Positions 32,786-43,725 of a stretch of 64,000 nt of DNA are shown here, in pieces. This DNA comes from Strigamia acuminata. Taxonomy: Eukaryota > Arthropoda > Chilopoda > Geophilomorpha > Linotaeniidae. The position numbers and the translations under genes were made by a program. Each line of letters opens with the position of its first letter. Within the stretch, counting starts at the first letter, position 1. The stretch spans positions 62,939,369 through 63,003,368 of the forward strand of contig OX442314.1 of assembly GCA_949358305.1 (NCBI GenBank), written 5' to 3'. Under the pieces are notes generated by a model, which saw only the letters and a program-made list of their open reading frames with translations, did no database searches and was not told the DNA's origin.

Positions 32786-34306
32786 ATGGGAGGTAGTAAA
32801 CACCGTTCGAAACGGAGTCATCGACGACACCGTCATGAAAGCTCGTCCAGCTCGTCCACCTCGTCTAGTGACGAGCAACGCCGTTCAGCGGAACGTGCAT
32901 ATTTGAGGGCCCAACCGATGCCAACGGCACCAGCCTCCATGTATGCCCTGACGCCACTGCAGTTAGCAACGCTAAATTGGCTGAGCGTCCATCCGGACGG
33001 ACTTCCGCTCGACTTAAATGCGATGATGCAGGCTCCATCCACATCTGCACAGCCAACCGTTTACGAGTCGGCACAATTGGCCCCGCTGGCCCAGGTGGCG
33101 TATCCGCCCGCGAACGTTATCAACGTCCCGTTGGCCCCGCATTCACCCGAATTTCGGCCGCCAACTGCAAGCGTGGCGCCCACCGTCGCCAACACGTCGA
33201 GTACGGCTGCACCGACTGTGACGGGACAATCAACGTCTGCTACGCATCTTCCTGCTGGTGCTGAGTCTTCTGCATCGGAATACGGATGGAATGAGCCGCC
33301 GCCGGGCGCTCTACGTTATTCGGAGCCTGTTTCTCGCAACCGCGAGTACCGAGCGGCCAACAAGGCCAGAAAGAAGGACGAGAAGGCCCGCCTGCGCAAG
33401 GAGCAGTGCGAACGTGACATGGCAGCCGGAATACCTCACGATAACATCGTGACGGACCAAGCCACGGAGACGATCTGCCCATTTTGCGTCGGCTGTGGGT
33501 GGTGCTGCGGTGCATCCGCAGGGTCTTCATTGATGCGTTGTCCAAACTGTCGAGGAAGGAAAACGCACCCGCGTTCGGAGCCGTGGCGCAAGGAGGTTCA
33601 GCCCCACGTGGTGAAAGGCATTAAGCCGAATGAGAAGCGATGTTGGGCTCACTGCCCAAAGTGCCGACTTTTCCTGAATAGTCGTGGCGAAGCGGTTTAC
33701 ATCGACCCGCGCTTCCTCACCTGGGCCCGCGCTGAAGCCAACGCCGGCGTAAGAGTCGAACTCCTTCGACAATCGCCGCCGCCGTCTGAAGACTCCGAAG
33801 TTTCAACTGAAACTGTCCAGGCCGTCGAGAGCGCCGGAAGCGAGGTGCAGGAAGAATTCGTTCGACCAAGAGCGATGTCGCGTGGACGAGGCTGTCTGAC
33901 GCTCGACCGAGCGAGAGAAATTGCCAAGGTTCAACGAACCAACATCTTGGCACGAGGGCGAGCTCGTAAGCTTCAACAGGCTGTTGAGACGTCGCCTAAA
34001 CCCGTGGAGGATCCTCCAGCGGCCGTAACCGACGTGTCTAGCGCCCCCCCAGCGTCTAAGTCCGAGACTTCGGACGACGCGCAGTTCGAGGACGCCGAGG
34101 AGTTACTTTCCGTCGTCGATTTCGTGGCGGAATTGCTCGAGGATCTGCCGTTCCCACCTCCGAGCCCAGAGGAAATTGAAGCTCCGGAGGAGGCTGTGTT
34201 TTCCGCCGTCTCGACAGAGGCGACTGAAGAGTCGGATTTTCTGACTTCTGCTGAAGTCGAGAAGAAGGAAGAGAAAGACTCGACTGAAGTCGAGAAGAAG
34301 GAATGA
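32786..34306 (+). CDS. Gypsy-1 ORF3: Cys-rich accessory protein of unknown function (506 aa)
   Basis: It occupies the env position but has no signal peptide, membrane segment or fusion-type sequence. The first in-frame ATG sits exactly at the splice acceptor (CAG/ATG). The N-terminus is His/Arg/Ser-rich (nuclear- or RNA-binding-like). PTAP, the ESCRT late-domain tetrapeptide, occurs at 32,921-32,932. A Cys-rich module at about residues 230-295 has CPFCVGCGWCC, CPNC and CWAHCPKC clusters, compatible with bound zinc. The tail is strongly acidic with a repeated STEVEKKE/SAEVEKKE end. The reading frame is intact, and GC-rich relative to the surroundings. I do not recognise a family; function unknown. 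Confidence 0.75.
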   Translation: MGGSKHRSKRSHRRHRHESSSSSSTSSSDEQRRSAERAYLRAQPMPTAPASMYALTPLQLATLNWLSVHPDGLPLDLNAMMQAPSTSAQPTVYESAQLAPLAQVAYPPANVINVPLAPHSPEFRPPTASVAPTVANTSSTAAPTVTGQSTSATHLPAGAESSASEYGWNEPPPGALRYSEPVSRNREYRAANKARKKDEKARLRKEQCERDMAAGIPHDNIVTDQATETICPFCVGCGWCCGASAGSSLMRCPNCRGRKTHPRSEPWRKEVQPHVVKGIKPNEKRCWAHCPKCRLFLNSRGEAVYIDPRFLTWARAEANAGVRVELLRQSPPPSEDSEVSTETVQAVESAGSEVQEEFVRPRAMSRGRGCLTLDRAREIAKVQRTNILARGRARKLQQAVETSPKPVEDPPAAVTDVSSAPPASKSETSDDAQFEDAEELLSVVDFVAELLEDLPFPPPSPEEIEAPEEAVFSAVSTEATEESDFLTSAEVEKKEEKDSTEVEKKE

Positions 34307-35052
34307 AAGGGACAAAATTAACGTTCGTTATTTTTCCGAGTGGAGATTTTTATGACTAAAAATACTCCAAGTGTTTTGTTGTGTTTTTTGCAATTACGAA
34401 ATATTCCCACGAGTATTGTGTTTGTTTGTTTCAAGATCTTGAACTAATAATTAAATGCTCAAACGAGTATAGTTTAATTTAAAAATTGGATTCAATTTAA
34501 TTTGTTATTGTTTTTCGAATTCAATTTGGATATTTATTTGAATTAATCATATTAACATATGTGTGATTGTTTAGTTTATTTTTTCATAATTATTTGTGAA
34601 AATTGTGTTGTTTTTGCTTTGATCAAAGCGTTGAAGAAATTTCAAGTTGAAATTCGTTAATTTTTTATGACATTCGTAATAAAGAATTAGTAGTTTAGAT
34701 TTTCGATAAATAAAGTTTTGCATAAATTTATTTTTATTGATTATCTTGTTGATTAATAAGCTATGAATAAGTTTATTTGACGGAGAAATAAAATTTCTAT
34801 CGAAGTTTGTATTTTCTCGAACATGTATCCATGTTCGGACGAGTTCATTTCCGTCGCTTAGCAACCGGGAGTTGCGCTGTACAGAGAAGCCGATTAGTCT
34901 AATCAGGTGACGAAGTTTCTGAAAGAAATAACGTGATTAAGTTAATAAAATACTTACCAAGTGGATTAATTCGATAGAATTAGGTGAACATTCTTATCCA
35001 TTAAGAATGACAATCGAGAGTTAGTAAACTCTATGCTTGTCACCGGGGGATG
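34307..35052 (+). other. Gypsy-1 3' non-coding segment and polypurine tract
   Basis: AT-rich, no ORF. It ends in CACCGGGGGATG at 35,041-35,052, the polypurine tract directly abutting the 3' LTR. Confidence 0.7.
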
Positions 35053-36797
35053 TGTGATGATTACAAATCAGTAGTTATCAATGTTCACAATAGGTGGCGC
35101 TGTTTAACAAACGCGCGTAATTCAAACTCGATGAAACTAAAAAGTGTGATAAATAATTATTTAGACACGGTGAATAAAATATAACTATTTTATTCGATAT
35201 AAATTAAGTATTAATTACTTGATTGATGTTGATTCTATCGAATCAATATCCACATTACTTACCTGTCGGAGGGAACCAATCGGACCCTTCCGGACCCCAA
35301 CTGGGCCCATCTGGACATAGTCATATATTAGGTCCGGACTAGTGACCCACGAATCCGCCGATTCGTACGCTGATTGGCTGTAGCCAATCTAGTAGTTCTA
35401 CAGAACTATATAAGCATCAGTTTCTCACTTCTGCTTGCTTGATAACTGAATATGAATATACTGTCTGTAGTTGAATTGTTGTTATCGTTTGATCTCACTT
35501 TCTCTATCGACACATCAGGCCACCTCAGCTCTCCACAATTAGTATTCATTACTAGATTGTTATTGTTGTTGTAGGGCCTTTTCGGGAAGGCTAACTCCGG
35601 TAATAGACATGCATTCGCATGAAATGGCCCCGTAACGTTAGCCAGCTGTTCTACGGGACAGTAGGATTTCGTACGGTGGCTTAATATAACGGTCGTATAC
35701 AGTACGACCTTGCTAAATGAAAGTAGGTCCCTCAGCTAACTGGCCACAGTCCGCTGCAGGATGGTTGTTGTAAACAGCCCACGCAGGTTCCCGTCTTTCT
35801 ACGATTGGTCCTTCCGCTCGTTAAAAGTCGGTAAAGGCCTAATGCACAGGTAACACGCCGGGTTGGTAGCCCGTGAGTAATATCTGCAGATGTTGCGATA
35901 AATAACTACCTGGATAATGGTAATCCAACGGCAGTGGCCAAATAATATTTTACCCGGTGCTCGATCGTTGGATCCCGCCATCGTAAGGCATGCTGGCGGA
36001 TGGAGGAGTCAAATCCTCCCGCGATGGTTCTCTCGACCGTCGTGACGGTCCCCGCCCCATCGTACCCTCCGGGTTAGTAACCCGTGAACAGGAGTTGAAC
36101 AACACTGTGTTAAATAAATTACTCGGGCATTGGTAATCCTGTATTGGCAACATCTTTTAAACCCGGTAAGTCCATAGAAATGTTTACCTGGTGGTTGGTA
36201 CCACCGATAGCGAGTTAAAGCGTACAATTAAATACTCGGCGCCTGATCACGAGATCTTGTCGTCGTAAGGCATGCTGGCGGATGGAGTCTCAACAACTCC
36301 CGCGACGTTCTCTCAATTGTCGTGACGGTCCCCGCCCAATTATTATTTATATAACAATTCATTTGTTATATTATTTTACTCACTTTACTTTTATTCATTT
36401 GGAACATGGAATATTCTGCCGAATATTCCGATTAATGCGAAGGACTCTTCGCATGTTTAGATATTCGAGCTGCGGACCAAACGCGTCTCCGTAGCGCTAT
36501 TTGTGACGATGCCGCAAGTCAGCCGTATCCCTCTGGCTTCGCCCGGATCCTCAACCAGTTGATGCCGCCCGTTTACACGCGTCCAGAACCCATCTTTTGT
36601 TGTTAGTATTTAGTAATAAATATGTCATGTCACACTGAAACTGTAAGTTATTTCTACTTGATTACATATTCATGTTTGTGAAGGCTTCCGTAGCTTATCT
36701 CGGTTAGGTTGTTGCTAAACTTAGCAACGTCTTGTTTAAACCGATTATTTAACTATCTTAAATGGCTATTAAATCAGCCAAAAGTAGAATCGTCACA
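35053..36797 (+). repeat. Gypsy-1 3' LTR
   Basis: Identical in length to the 5' copy, offset by 12,617 bp throughout. It follows the polypurine tract CCGGGGGATG and is followed by the TGTC duplication and the rest of the interrupted gag fragment. Confidence 0.93.
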
Positions 36798-36930
36798 TGT
36801 CGATTCTGGCATAAGACGGGACATTTTGTGAAAGTATGTCGTATGAAAAATTCTGGAATTCAAAGTCGAGGGACGAAGGAACGAGTTCAATATGTTGGAG
36901 TGAACGGGATTGAGCAGACTACATACTAGA
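36798..36930 (+). pseudogene. Decayed retrotransposon gag, 3' part with second zinc knuckle
   Basis: Directly after the right LTR of Gypsy-1 the frame gives CRFWHKTGHFVKVCRM, a CCHC knuckle whose second Cys is replaced by Trp, then a short tail to a stop codon. It continues the frame left at 22,435 once the insertion and one copy of TGTC are discounted. Confidence 0.65.
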
Positions 36931-37110
36931 AACCATGAGATACTGGACCCAGGGAAAAGGGCGTGGATTCACACCAGTGTGATTAACTTTTACCTACAAC
37001 TAATCGCGCCTCAATACAGAAAGGTGTGTTCGTTCCATTTAGAGCTAGTGGAAGCAATGATCGACCCAAACAGATATCCTGAAGCGGTCGCATGGTTAAC
37101 CTTCCCATAG
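36910..37110 (+). pseudogene. Small ORF, possible C48 (Ulp1-like) peptidase remnant
   Basis: The frame contains WIHTSVINFYLQLIAP, which resembles the W-(L/I)-x-(D/T)-x-(I/V)-I-N-x-Y-L-x-L-I start of Ulp1-type cysteine peptidases found in some transposons, followed by a stop and then PWWV. No catalytic His/Asp/Cys triad can be seen. It overlaps the tail of the dead gag in another frame. This is a weak, motif-only call. Confidence 0.3.
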
Positions 37111-37164
37111 CCATGGTGGGTCAAAAAAATTACAGAAGTGGAAAAAATCACTGTAATTATTTTT

Positions 37165-37760
37165 TTATTTTTTTATTACTTCCTGATTGGCTGGTTTATG
37201 TTCAAACATTATAGTTAACATTTGTAAATTTCTGAATGCAGAGAATGCATTCATCTCGTATAAGTGTATTTGATCTGATCTAAATGGTATCACCAACCTT
37301 TTAATTGTGTTAAATCCGTTCCATGTTGGGTGTTTTGTTATCAAATCATATAAATCAAAGAAACTACAATCCAAATGAGAAGGCTCTGTTCTAGTTATTG
37401 CTTCATTAGGCGACATTTTAAGGTCCCGGTGGTACACAAAAAACTTAAAAACTTGTACTGGCAGCTTGGAAACAAATGCACAGTTCCACATTGTCAGATT
37501 TTTGTATTTCTTTGGTCCATGGTTGGTAAGATCCTCTATATTAATGGTACAATCTTTTAGGCACAGCTCGATCAAATCAGTTAAACGAGCAGCAGCGCAC
37601 CAAACGTCACTCATGTTCATGTTTAAGGTTCCTTTGAGCATAAGTTGTTGAATTTGATTTGTTTCAAGCAGTCTTATGACAATTTGTTTCTCAAATTCTG
37701 TTTTGATCTCAAGCTGTAAATATCGATATTTAATTTGGTTGAATCTTTTATTCTTTGTTG
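37165..37760 (-). CDS. NLR exon 2, LRR-bearing 3' part, severed
   Basis: Leucine/asparagine-spaced segments (for example LTDLIELCLKDCTI and YKNLTMWNCAF) fit degenerate leucine-rich repeats. Several AATAAA-like words overlap the stop, suggesting a very short 3' UTR. No promoter of its own. It is in the same frame as the NACHT part across the insertion. Confidence 0.75.
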
Positions 37761-37765
37761 TTGCT

Positions 37766-38416
37766 TGTTAAATTTGCATAAGTTTAAATCAATACAAATC
37801 TACCAAACAAATTTCCAAAGTCCTGGATACAAGTGGATGAATAAAGTTGAGATGGTGGTGAAATTCAAAGATGGCGTTGGAGCAAAGTAAAAGCACAACC
37901 ACACGTTTTAGAGGTAAAAGGTACACTGGATTTTATTCTATTATTTACATAAAAAGAAAAGGCAAAGAATGTGGATGACACGTTCAGTGCACCAATGGAA
38001 ACGGTGCTCACAAGATTGGGAAAACCCCACCAATTAAAAGATTAACGTGGGGGTAAAAACCTTATACAAAACTAGAACAGGTCAATACACTTGAAATGAT
38101 AAATGGTAATTAATAATAAAGTGTTTACATCATCAAAACATAATAGTGAGTCTTAAAAATGAGAAACAATGAAATCAGTAAATCAATGTAAATTCAAATC
38201 AAATATCAAAATTACTCAAACAAATGGAAATATCAAAAACAATAATGTTATTATACAGCAACAGTTTAAAGCAATGCAATAAATGTAAAAAATGGCAAAT
38301 AAAATTATCCAATCACTAATATAGAAAGGAATAACAAATCAATGTAGCAATCTCGGAATACAAACAACAATTTGAATAATGGTTTACATGACATGTCAAA
38401 TCACCCGATTTTCACA
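37766..38416 (-). repeat. BEL/Pao 3' LTR
   Basis: 651 bp, offset by exactly 5,960 from the 5' LTR. It supplies the stop codon of the gag-pol ORF: the frame crosses the LTR boundary at 38,416 and stops at 38,401-38,403. Confidence 0.95.
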
Positions 38417-41400
38417 CTGCCGGCCGGAGGATCACCCAATCTCACCTCCAACCGTACGAGGCGTTGAACTGGTCGACGTAATTTTCCCCCATCCGTGAGC
38501 ATGAGTTCACATGACCTAACTTTGTCATCGCGACCTCGTCTGACTTCGACCACTCTCCCCATCTTCCATTTCAAACGGGGTTTAAATTGCTCCTCAATTA
38601 TCACAACGTCGTCAATTTGCAGCTCACGTTTGTCTGATTTTCCCGTTTGCACCTTCAGGTCCTTTAAATATTCACGGGACCAGCGTGACCAAAATGTTAA
38701 CAACATGCGTTGTTGATATTGCCACTGTCGAACGAATTCCTTTTGAGTCGGTTCGAGTATTTCAGTTGACCCTGAATCCGGCAAGTGTGTTTGCATGGTT
38801 CCCGTCAAGAAATGTGCTGGAGTAAGTGGTTCGGCTTCGCTTGGCTTCTCGTACACGTATGTGATGGGCCTACGGTTGATGACCGCTTCCGTCTGTGCCA
38901 AGAAAGTTCCAAATTGATAAAAGTTGAGGTGTGCAGATCCGATTACTTTTTTCAAGCAACGTTTAACTGTCTGCACCATCCTCTCCCAGAACCCTCCCCA
39001 CCACGGTGCATTTTCTACAATGAACTTCCACTCTATTCCCTTTTGAGCCAGATAATTTTGGAACGCCTCGTCTTTGGTGGAGCGTAAAAGAGATGAAAGT
39101 TCTAAATTAGCACGGTGAAAGGTGGACCCGTTGTCGCTGTATATTGTCTTTGGGAGGCCTCTACGACTGATGAATCGTTCAAACGCCCCCAAAAAGTCTG
39201 TTGTTGACAATGAGGGAACCAGTTCCAAATGCACCGCTCGAATGGTTGCGCACGTGAAAAGGGCTATATAAGCCTTGGTCGTTCGTCCCTTTATTATTAT
39301 CGGTCCAGCAAAATCGACTCCAGTAACCGCGAATGGTTGGCACTTAGTCGTCCTGTCTGCTGGGAGGGGGCCTGGCACTTCTCGCATCAACCGTCCTTGA
39401 ATCTTTTTGCAGACGACGCATTTGTCCAAAATCGATTTTAAGGTCCTCCTTGCGGATGGTGTCCAGTATAATTCTCGAAATTTAGACAGTGTGGCTGTCA
39501 ATCCGCAATGAAGGACCTGTAAATGAGAGTGTTGCAAAATTAATTTCGTGAGTTTATGGTTTGGAGGTAAAATCAAAGGTTGCACAGCGGTGTACAAATC
39601 TCGCGATTTTTGCAGTCGAGTTTGCAGTTCGATCAACCCCATCTCGTTCAGCTGTGGATTCAGGTCTCGCAATTTTGAATCCCTCTGAATTTGTCTGCCA
39701 TCTCTCAATTGATTTATTTCCTGGCCATAAGCGTCCGACTGCGCGATTCGAATCAAGCTGAATTTCGCCCGTTTTATCTCAGCTGCAGTTAATGGACCTC
39801 GACCGCGTTGGCTGGCATCTGTCTGTCGCTTTCCAGCATTGTCAGCAAATCTGTAAACCCATGCCAGTGTTCGGATTGCTTTTGAAAACGATCCAAACCT
39901 GGCAAACGGGAAAATATTAGTTACTGCTGTTTGCACGGCTTCGACGTGCGTTTCAGTCGTTTCGTCATCCTCTTCGACCGGCTCTGTTGGCAGGTTTGGC
40001 CAATCTCGACGACTTCCACGTAGCCAGTCCGGTCCCTGCCACCAAAGTTGCTCGGTTATCAATGCTTCTGCGTCCATTCCTCTTGTCAGGCGGTCAGCAG
40101 GATTTTCCACGCCTGGCACGTGTCTCCACTCTTCAATTTTTGACTTCTCCCTTATCTCCAAAACTCGATTGTGGACGAAGGTTGGTGGTCGTTTGGATGT
40201 GTTCTTGATCCAATGGAGACATATCTGAGAGTCCGTCCAAAAAAATATTTCACCTGGCGTCATCAACTCCTTGATTTGGTCGGAGAGACGTACAGCAACC
40301 AGTGCTCCCATGAGCTCGAGTCTTGGCAGTGTAAGTGGTTTAACAGGAGCTACACGACACTTTGACAAAATGAAATTAGTCTCAATCAAATCACCATTAG
40401 AGTTCTGGATGTATGCCACCGCCCCATATGCCTTCGGACTCGCGTCGCAGAATATGTGTACTTCACATTGGTCAAATTCGTCCTGTCCCAACCATCGTGG
40501 GATTTGAATTTTTCTTAGAGTGGGAATTTGGTCGGTCCACTTCTTCCAATCAGCGCGCAACTCGTTGTCTAATTCGTCATCCCATGGCAAATTCCTCAGC
40601 CATAGGGACTGGAAAAACATGCGTGCTGTCACGGTGAATGGTGTAGCAAATCCTAAGGGGTCAAAAATTTGAGCTGTTATTTTTATTACTTCTCTTTTCG
40701 TTATTTTCTGGCAAGGTGAGCAAGTTTCTTCCACTGCCAGTCCCAATTCGTCCGAGTTTGGGTTCCATTTGATTCCCAGCACTTTGGTGTCTTCATCTGA
40801 CGTCAGCAGCGTGTCAGAGGGGCATTCCTCGCGAAATTTGGCTCTTAGTTCCGGTGAGTTGGTTTGCCACTTGGCGAGTTCCATGCCGGCCGCTGCAAAA
40901 ATCAGGTTAGACTGGCGAAATGTTACCAGTGCTTGAGCGACGGCTTTGAGTGATGAGATGAAGTCGTCTACGTACAGGCACTTTAACAACAACTTTACAG
41001 TCTCGGGATATTTCTTCTCGTATTTGCGCAGATGATGTCGGATTGTTGCGCTCAGCAAGAATGGGCTTGGTGTAGCGCCAAATAACACTCGAGTCTGGCG
41101 CAGTACTTTCAACAATGCCTTTCCTATGCCGTCCCAGCACTCATCGATCCAGAAAAATCTTGTTGCGTCGCGGTCCTTTAAAGCGATTTCAATCATGTGA
41201 AACGCCTTTTTGATGTCACCTATCATTGCCACTCTCCCGAGACGAAATCCTAGCAATATAAATATCAGTGAAGGTAGAAAGTTTATACCTTTTGATAGGC
41301 AATCGTTCAAGGAAAGATAGCCCTTTCGATGTGATGATGCATCAAATACGACTCGTAATTTTGTGGTGACGCGTTCCTCTTTGATCACTGGACTGTGAGG

Positions 41401-43671
41401 CATGTAGTAGACTGGTCCTGTTGAAGTTTGGTTCGGTATTTCCTCAACAATGCCCATTTTCAACTGCTCATCAATGACTTTCTTGTATTCCAAGTAGAGG
41501 TTTGGCTGCTTTCGAAAACGACGAATTAGCGACATGATGCGTTGTCCAGCTCCTCTGTAGTTGTCATCCAACTGGTTGGTGTCCACTATCCACGGCAGTT
41601 CCACGGAATATTTCGAACCCGTCCATTTGATGGTTTTCTCAAATTTTTGTAACGTTTCTGCGTCGTCGTTGGTTTCGACCGACTCGTGGCGTACTCCAAT
41701 CGGTTCCAGTTCCCACATCCGGCGCAAAAGGTCATCTGTCGATGGGGTAAGTGTAATTTTGTTTATTCTTACCGGTGCAGCAATAACTCTTGTTCCATTT
41801 GTGGTCTGTCCATGTAAAGTCCAGCCAAATTTCGTTTTCACTGCAATTAGATTTTCTTCTAAATATTCAGTTTGACCTGTCATTACACGCCAGTAATGAT
41901 CCACTCCAATCAGCAAATCCACTTCTTTTGAATGCAACGCGACTTGTTTGCAGGCCACCTCGATTTTCCTTCGTTGTAACTCTGCCCTAAGTTGTCCATT
42001 TGGTTGCTCTCCGGGCGTGGATGTGACGTGGGCAGTCTCAATGGCCTCGATCGTGACAGCTGGTGACTTCGAATTGGCGGGGCTGAGAATCAACTCGACT
42101 CTGTTGCGTATTTCCGACCTCGGCTCTTGTCCAAACACGGCCAAATTGATGGTTTCTGTTCCTAGAATTTTTAAGTTCAGTTTTTTTACCAATTCGGACC
42201 GTATGAAGGTGCGCTGAGCTCCTCCGTCGATGTAACACACTCCCAACGTTGACAGTTTTGGTCCAGCCATTTTTACCATCTGCACCATCAAAAATTCGGA
42301 CTTGACTGGGCAGGTGGTGACCACTGAGTTGGAATGGACGATCTCCTCGGTGACTTCCGTAGGTTTTGGAGTGTCGCATATGTGGGTGTGATGTGTCCCT
42401 TCACAACTGTAACATTTCATTCGGGTCCTGCACTCCTCAGTCTTGTGGGGCACTTTTCCCAAGCATCGCAGGCAAATTCCCTTTTTTTGCAGCTTTTTGC
42501 GTCTCTCTTCCATCGAGAGTGGACATCTTTTTCGGTTGTGTTCTGTGGAATCACAAAATTGGCATTTTATTATCATTACTGACAATTGTGACGCTGATCC
42601 AGATCGAGGCTCCTTTTCTTTTCGTTTGAATTTCCCTTTATTGTTGTGGGCGCTATCCGTGGATGACGATTTGTTTATTGTCGCGTCAGGCCTTGTTTGT
42701 GTTTTCAACATGTCGTATTTGGCGTGTTTGGCGATGTAGTTGCCCAGCCAATCCATCAATCTCGTTATCGACCTCTCTCCATCACAGTCCTTGTCGTACT
42801 CCATAATCACGTTGCGTGGTATAGCGGACGACAGCACGGGGAAAATGGTACGCTGAATTTCTGCTAGGGGCACCTCGATGTTCGCCAAATTTTCGATGTT
42901 GATCTCCACGTGCCTGTGCAGCTTCTGGAGTCCAATCCTATCTCGGTCGCTGTTGACTAAAGGTAGATTGATTAAATTTGACAAATATTTATTCTCAAGA
43001 ACGATCTTGTCGCCATATTTTTTCTGTAGGCGCGTAATCGCGATAATATAACTGCCAGCTGTAATCTCCAGCGCCTCTCCAACCAAATATGTTCGTAAAT
43101 GTAACAGTTTATGTGTTGCATCCAGTTGTTCGTCGTCGCCAACTTGGATGGAAAATGTTTTCCAGAATCCTCCCCACTCCTCCGGTTTACGCCCATCGAA
43201 TTTGGGTATTTCCAGCGGTTTACGTTTGATGAACGTTTGGCTGTTGGTCGGGGTCGCACGTGGCGTCGCCGCCGTCACTGCTGCGGTAATGGCCGCCGCC
43301 AGTGCGTCGATGTTTGCCGCCGGTTGCGCGTCCGCGTCTGGTCGCAGATTCTGGGGCGGAACAGGTGGATAATTTATATGAGTGTACCTGTTCAAACTTG
43401 CTCTTGATGCTGCCAAACGGTCCTCCAGTGCGTCGAGTGCCTGCACGGTGTCGTCGATTTCCTGGTCGCTTTTTGCTAAGTCCAGGGTGGCGTCGAATGA
43501 CAGTTGCGCTCGTTTCTGCTTTTGGTCGAGCTGTTGCAGCCATAATTCGATTGTGGCTTGCGGAATCGCAGCTCGCCCGTTCAGCGCGGTGGTGACCGTG
43601 GTCATCAGTGTGTCGGTGACCAACATGGCCGCCTGGAAGGCTCTGTTCTTCAACTCGAAGCTTCTCACCAT
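38401..43671 (-). CDS. gag-pol: BEL/Pao Gag-Pol polyprotein (1,756 aa)
   Basis: One uninterrupted frame from ATG at 43,671. Gag-like region with [17 protein letters not shown] (DUF1759 type) near residue 150; tandem Cys/His knuckles (CQFC...C, CLRC...C, CYSC...C) at about 370-430; aspartic protease with [10 protein letters not shown] (about 480; the usual D-S/T-G is D-G-G here); reverse transcriptase with the BEL-typical YVDD (about 902); RNase H with FCDASPK and WTDSQ (about 1,072-1,160); integrase with [10 protein letters not shown]...CVVC (about 1,380-1,417), then core acidic residues in GVDFAGP, YSDNGST and GGFWERM. The stop lies in the 3' LTR. The D-G-G protease motif is the only departure from expectation that I see. 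Confidence 0.93.
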   Translation of the reverse strand: MVRSFELKNRAFQAAMLVTDTLMTTVTTALNGRAAIPQATIELWLQQLDQKQKRAQLSFDATLDLAKSDQEIDDTVQALDALEDRLAASRASLNRYTHINYPPVPPQNLRPDADAQPAANIDALAAAITAAVTAATPRATPTNSQTFIKRKPLEIPKFDGRKPEEWGGFWKTFSIQVGDDEQLDATHKLLHLRTYLVGEALEITAGSYIIAITRLQKKYGDKIVLENKYLSNLINLPLVNSDRDRIGLQKLHRHVEINIENLANIEVPLAEIQRTIFPVLSSAIPRNVIMEYDKDCDGERSITRLMDWLGNYIAKHAKYDMLKTQTRPDATINKSSSTDSAHNNKGKFKRKEKEPRSGSASQLSVMIIKCQFCDSTEHNRKRCPLSMEERRKKLQKKGICLRCLGKVPHKTEECRTRMKCYSCEGTHHTHICDTPKPTEVTEEIVHSNSVVTTCPVKSEFLMVQMVKMAGPKLSTLGVCYIDGGAQRTFIRSELVKKLNLKILGTETINLAVFGQEPRSEIRNRVELILSPANSKSPAVTIEAIETAHVTSTPGEQPNGQLRAELQRRKIEVACKQVALHSKEVDLLIGVDHYWRVMTGQTEYLEENLIAVKTKFGWTLHGQTTNGTRVIAAPVRINKITLTPSTDDLLRRMWELEPIGVRHESVETNDDAETLQKFEKTIKWTGSKYSVELPWIVDTNQLDDNYRGAGQRIMSLIRRFRKQPNLYLEYKKVIDEQLKMGIVEEIPNQTSTGPVYYMPHSPVIKEERVTTKLRVVFDASSHRKGYLSLNDCLSKGINFLPSLIFILLGFRLGRVAMIGDIKKAFHMIEIALKDRDATRFFWIDECWDGIGKALLKVLRQTRVLFGATPSPFLLSATIRHHLRKYEKKYPETVKLLLKCLYVDDFISSLKAVAQALVTFRQSNLIFAAAGMELAKWQTNSPELRAKFREECPSDTLLTSDEDTKVLGIKWNPNSDELGLAVEETCSPCQKITKREVIKITAQIFDPLGFATPFTVTARMFFQSLWLRNLPWDDELDNELRADWKKWTDQIPTLRKIQIPRWLGQDEFDQCEVHIFCDASPKAYGAVAYIQNSNGDLIETNFILSKCRVAPVKPLTLPRLELMGALVAVRLSDQIKELMTPGEIFFWTDSQICLHWIKNTSKRPPTFVHNRVLEIREKSKIEEWRHVPGVENPADRLTRGMDAEALITEQLWWQGPDWLRGSRRDWPNLPTEPVEEDDETTETHVEAVQTAVTNIFPFARFGSFSKAIRTLAWVYRFADNAGKRQTDASQRGRGPLTAAEIKRAKFSLIRIAQSDAYGQEINQLRDGRQIQRDSKLRDLNPQLNEMGLIELQTRLQKSRDLYTAVQPLILPPNHKLTKLILQHSHLQVLHCGLTATLSKFRELYWTPSARRTLKSILDKCVVCKKIQGRLMREVPGPLPADRTTKCQPFAVTGVDFAGPIIIKGRTTKAYIALFTCATIRAVHLELVPSLSTTDFLGAFERFISRRGLPKTIYSDNGSTFHRANLELSSLLRSTKDEAFQNYLAQKGIEWKFIVENAPWWGGFWERMVQTVKRCLKKVIGSAHLNFYQFGTFLAQTEAVINRRPITYVYEKPSEAEPLTPAHFLTGTMQTHLPDSGSTEILEPTQKEFVRQWQYQQRMLLTFWSRWSREYLKDLKVQTGKSDKRELQIDDVVIIEEQFKPRLKWKMGRVVEVRRGRDDKVRSCELMLTDGGKLRRPVQRLVRLEVRLGDPPAGSVKIG

Positions 43672-43706
43672 TTTGTTTAAATTGGATTAAATGGGAAATT
43701 AAATAC

Positions 43707-43724
43707 TCCCGGGTTTCGGCACCA
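43707..43724 (-). other. BEL/Pao primer-binding site, tRNA-Phe
   Basis: Minus strand TGGTGCCGAAACCCGGGA, starting 1 nt after the 5' LTR, is complementary at all 18 positions to the 3' end of eukaryotic tRNA-Phe as I know it (acceptor strand GCCGAAA plus CCA). Confidence 0.8.
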
Positions 43725-43725
43725 A

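Larger units (their letters stand above)
22436..36797 (+). mobile_element. Gypsy-1: complete Ty3/Gypsy LTR retrotransposon (14,362 bp)
   Basis: Two 1,745-bp LTRs (22,436-24,180 and 35,053-36,797) start TGTGATGATT and end TCGTCACA. The flanking duplication is TGTC (22,432-22,435 and 36,798-36,801). Internal order: primer site, a 1.1-kb leader, gag, -1 frameshift, pol (protease, reverse transcriptase, RNase H, integrase), an intron-bearing segment, ORF3, polypurine tract. All three ORFs are open. Copies of the LTR are the same length and I saw no difference by eye, so insertion was recent and the element may be competent. It is inserted in an older gag gene. Confidence 0.93.

Noticed and set aside
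32786-32803. N-myristoylation of Gypsy-1 ORF3 (MGGSKH start)
   Set aside because: Gly2 is present but position 6 is His instead of a small residue, so the consensus is not met.
32786-34306. Gypsy-1 ORF3 as an envelope gene
   Set aside because: No signal peptide, transmembrane helix, furin-like site or fusion peptide; the protein is charged and Cys-rich.
37375-43690. Plus-strand ORFs of 60-104 codons opposite the BEL polyprotein
   Set aside because: Shadows of the long minus-strand frame, with no domain content of their own.
43707-43724. tRNA gene fragments at the LTR edges
   Set aside because: These are 18-nt primer-binding sites; no cloverleaf can be drawn around them. I saw no complete tRNA or rRNA gene in the window.
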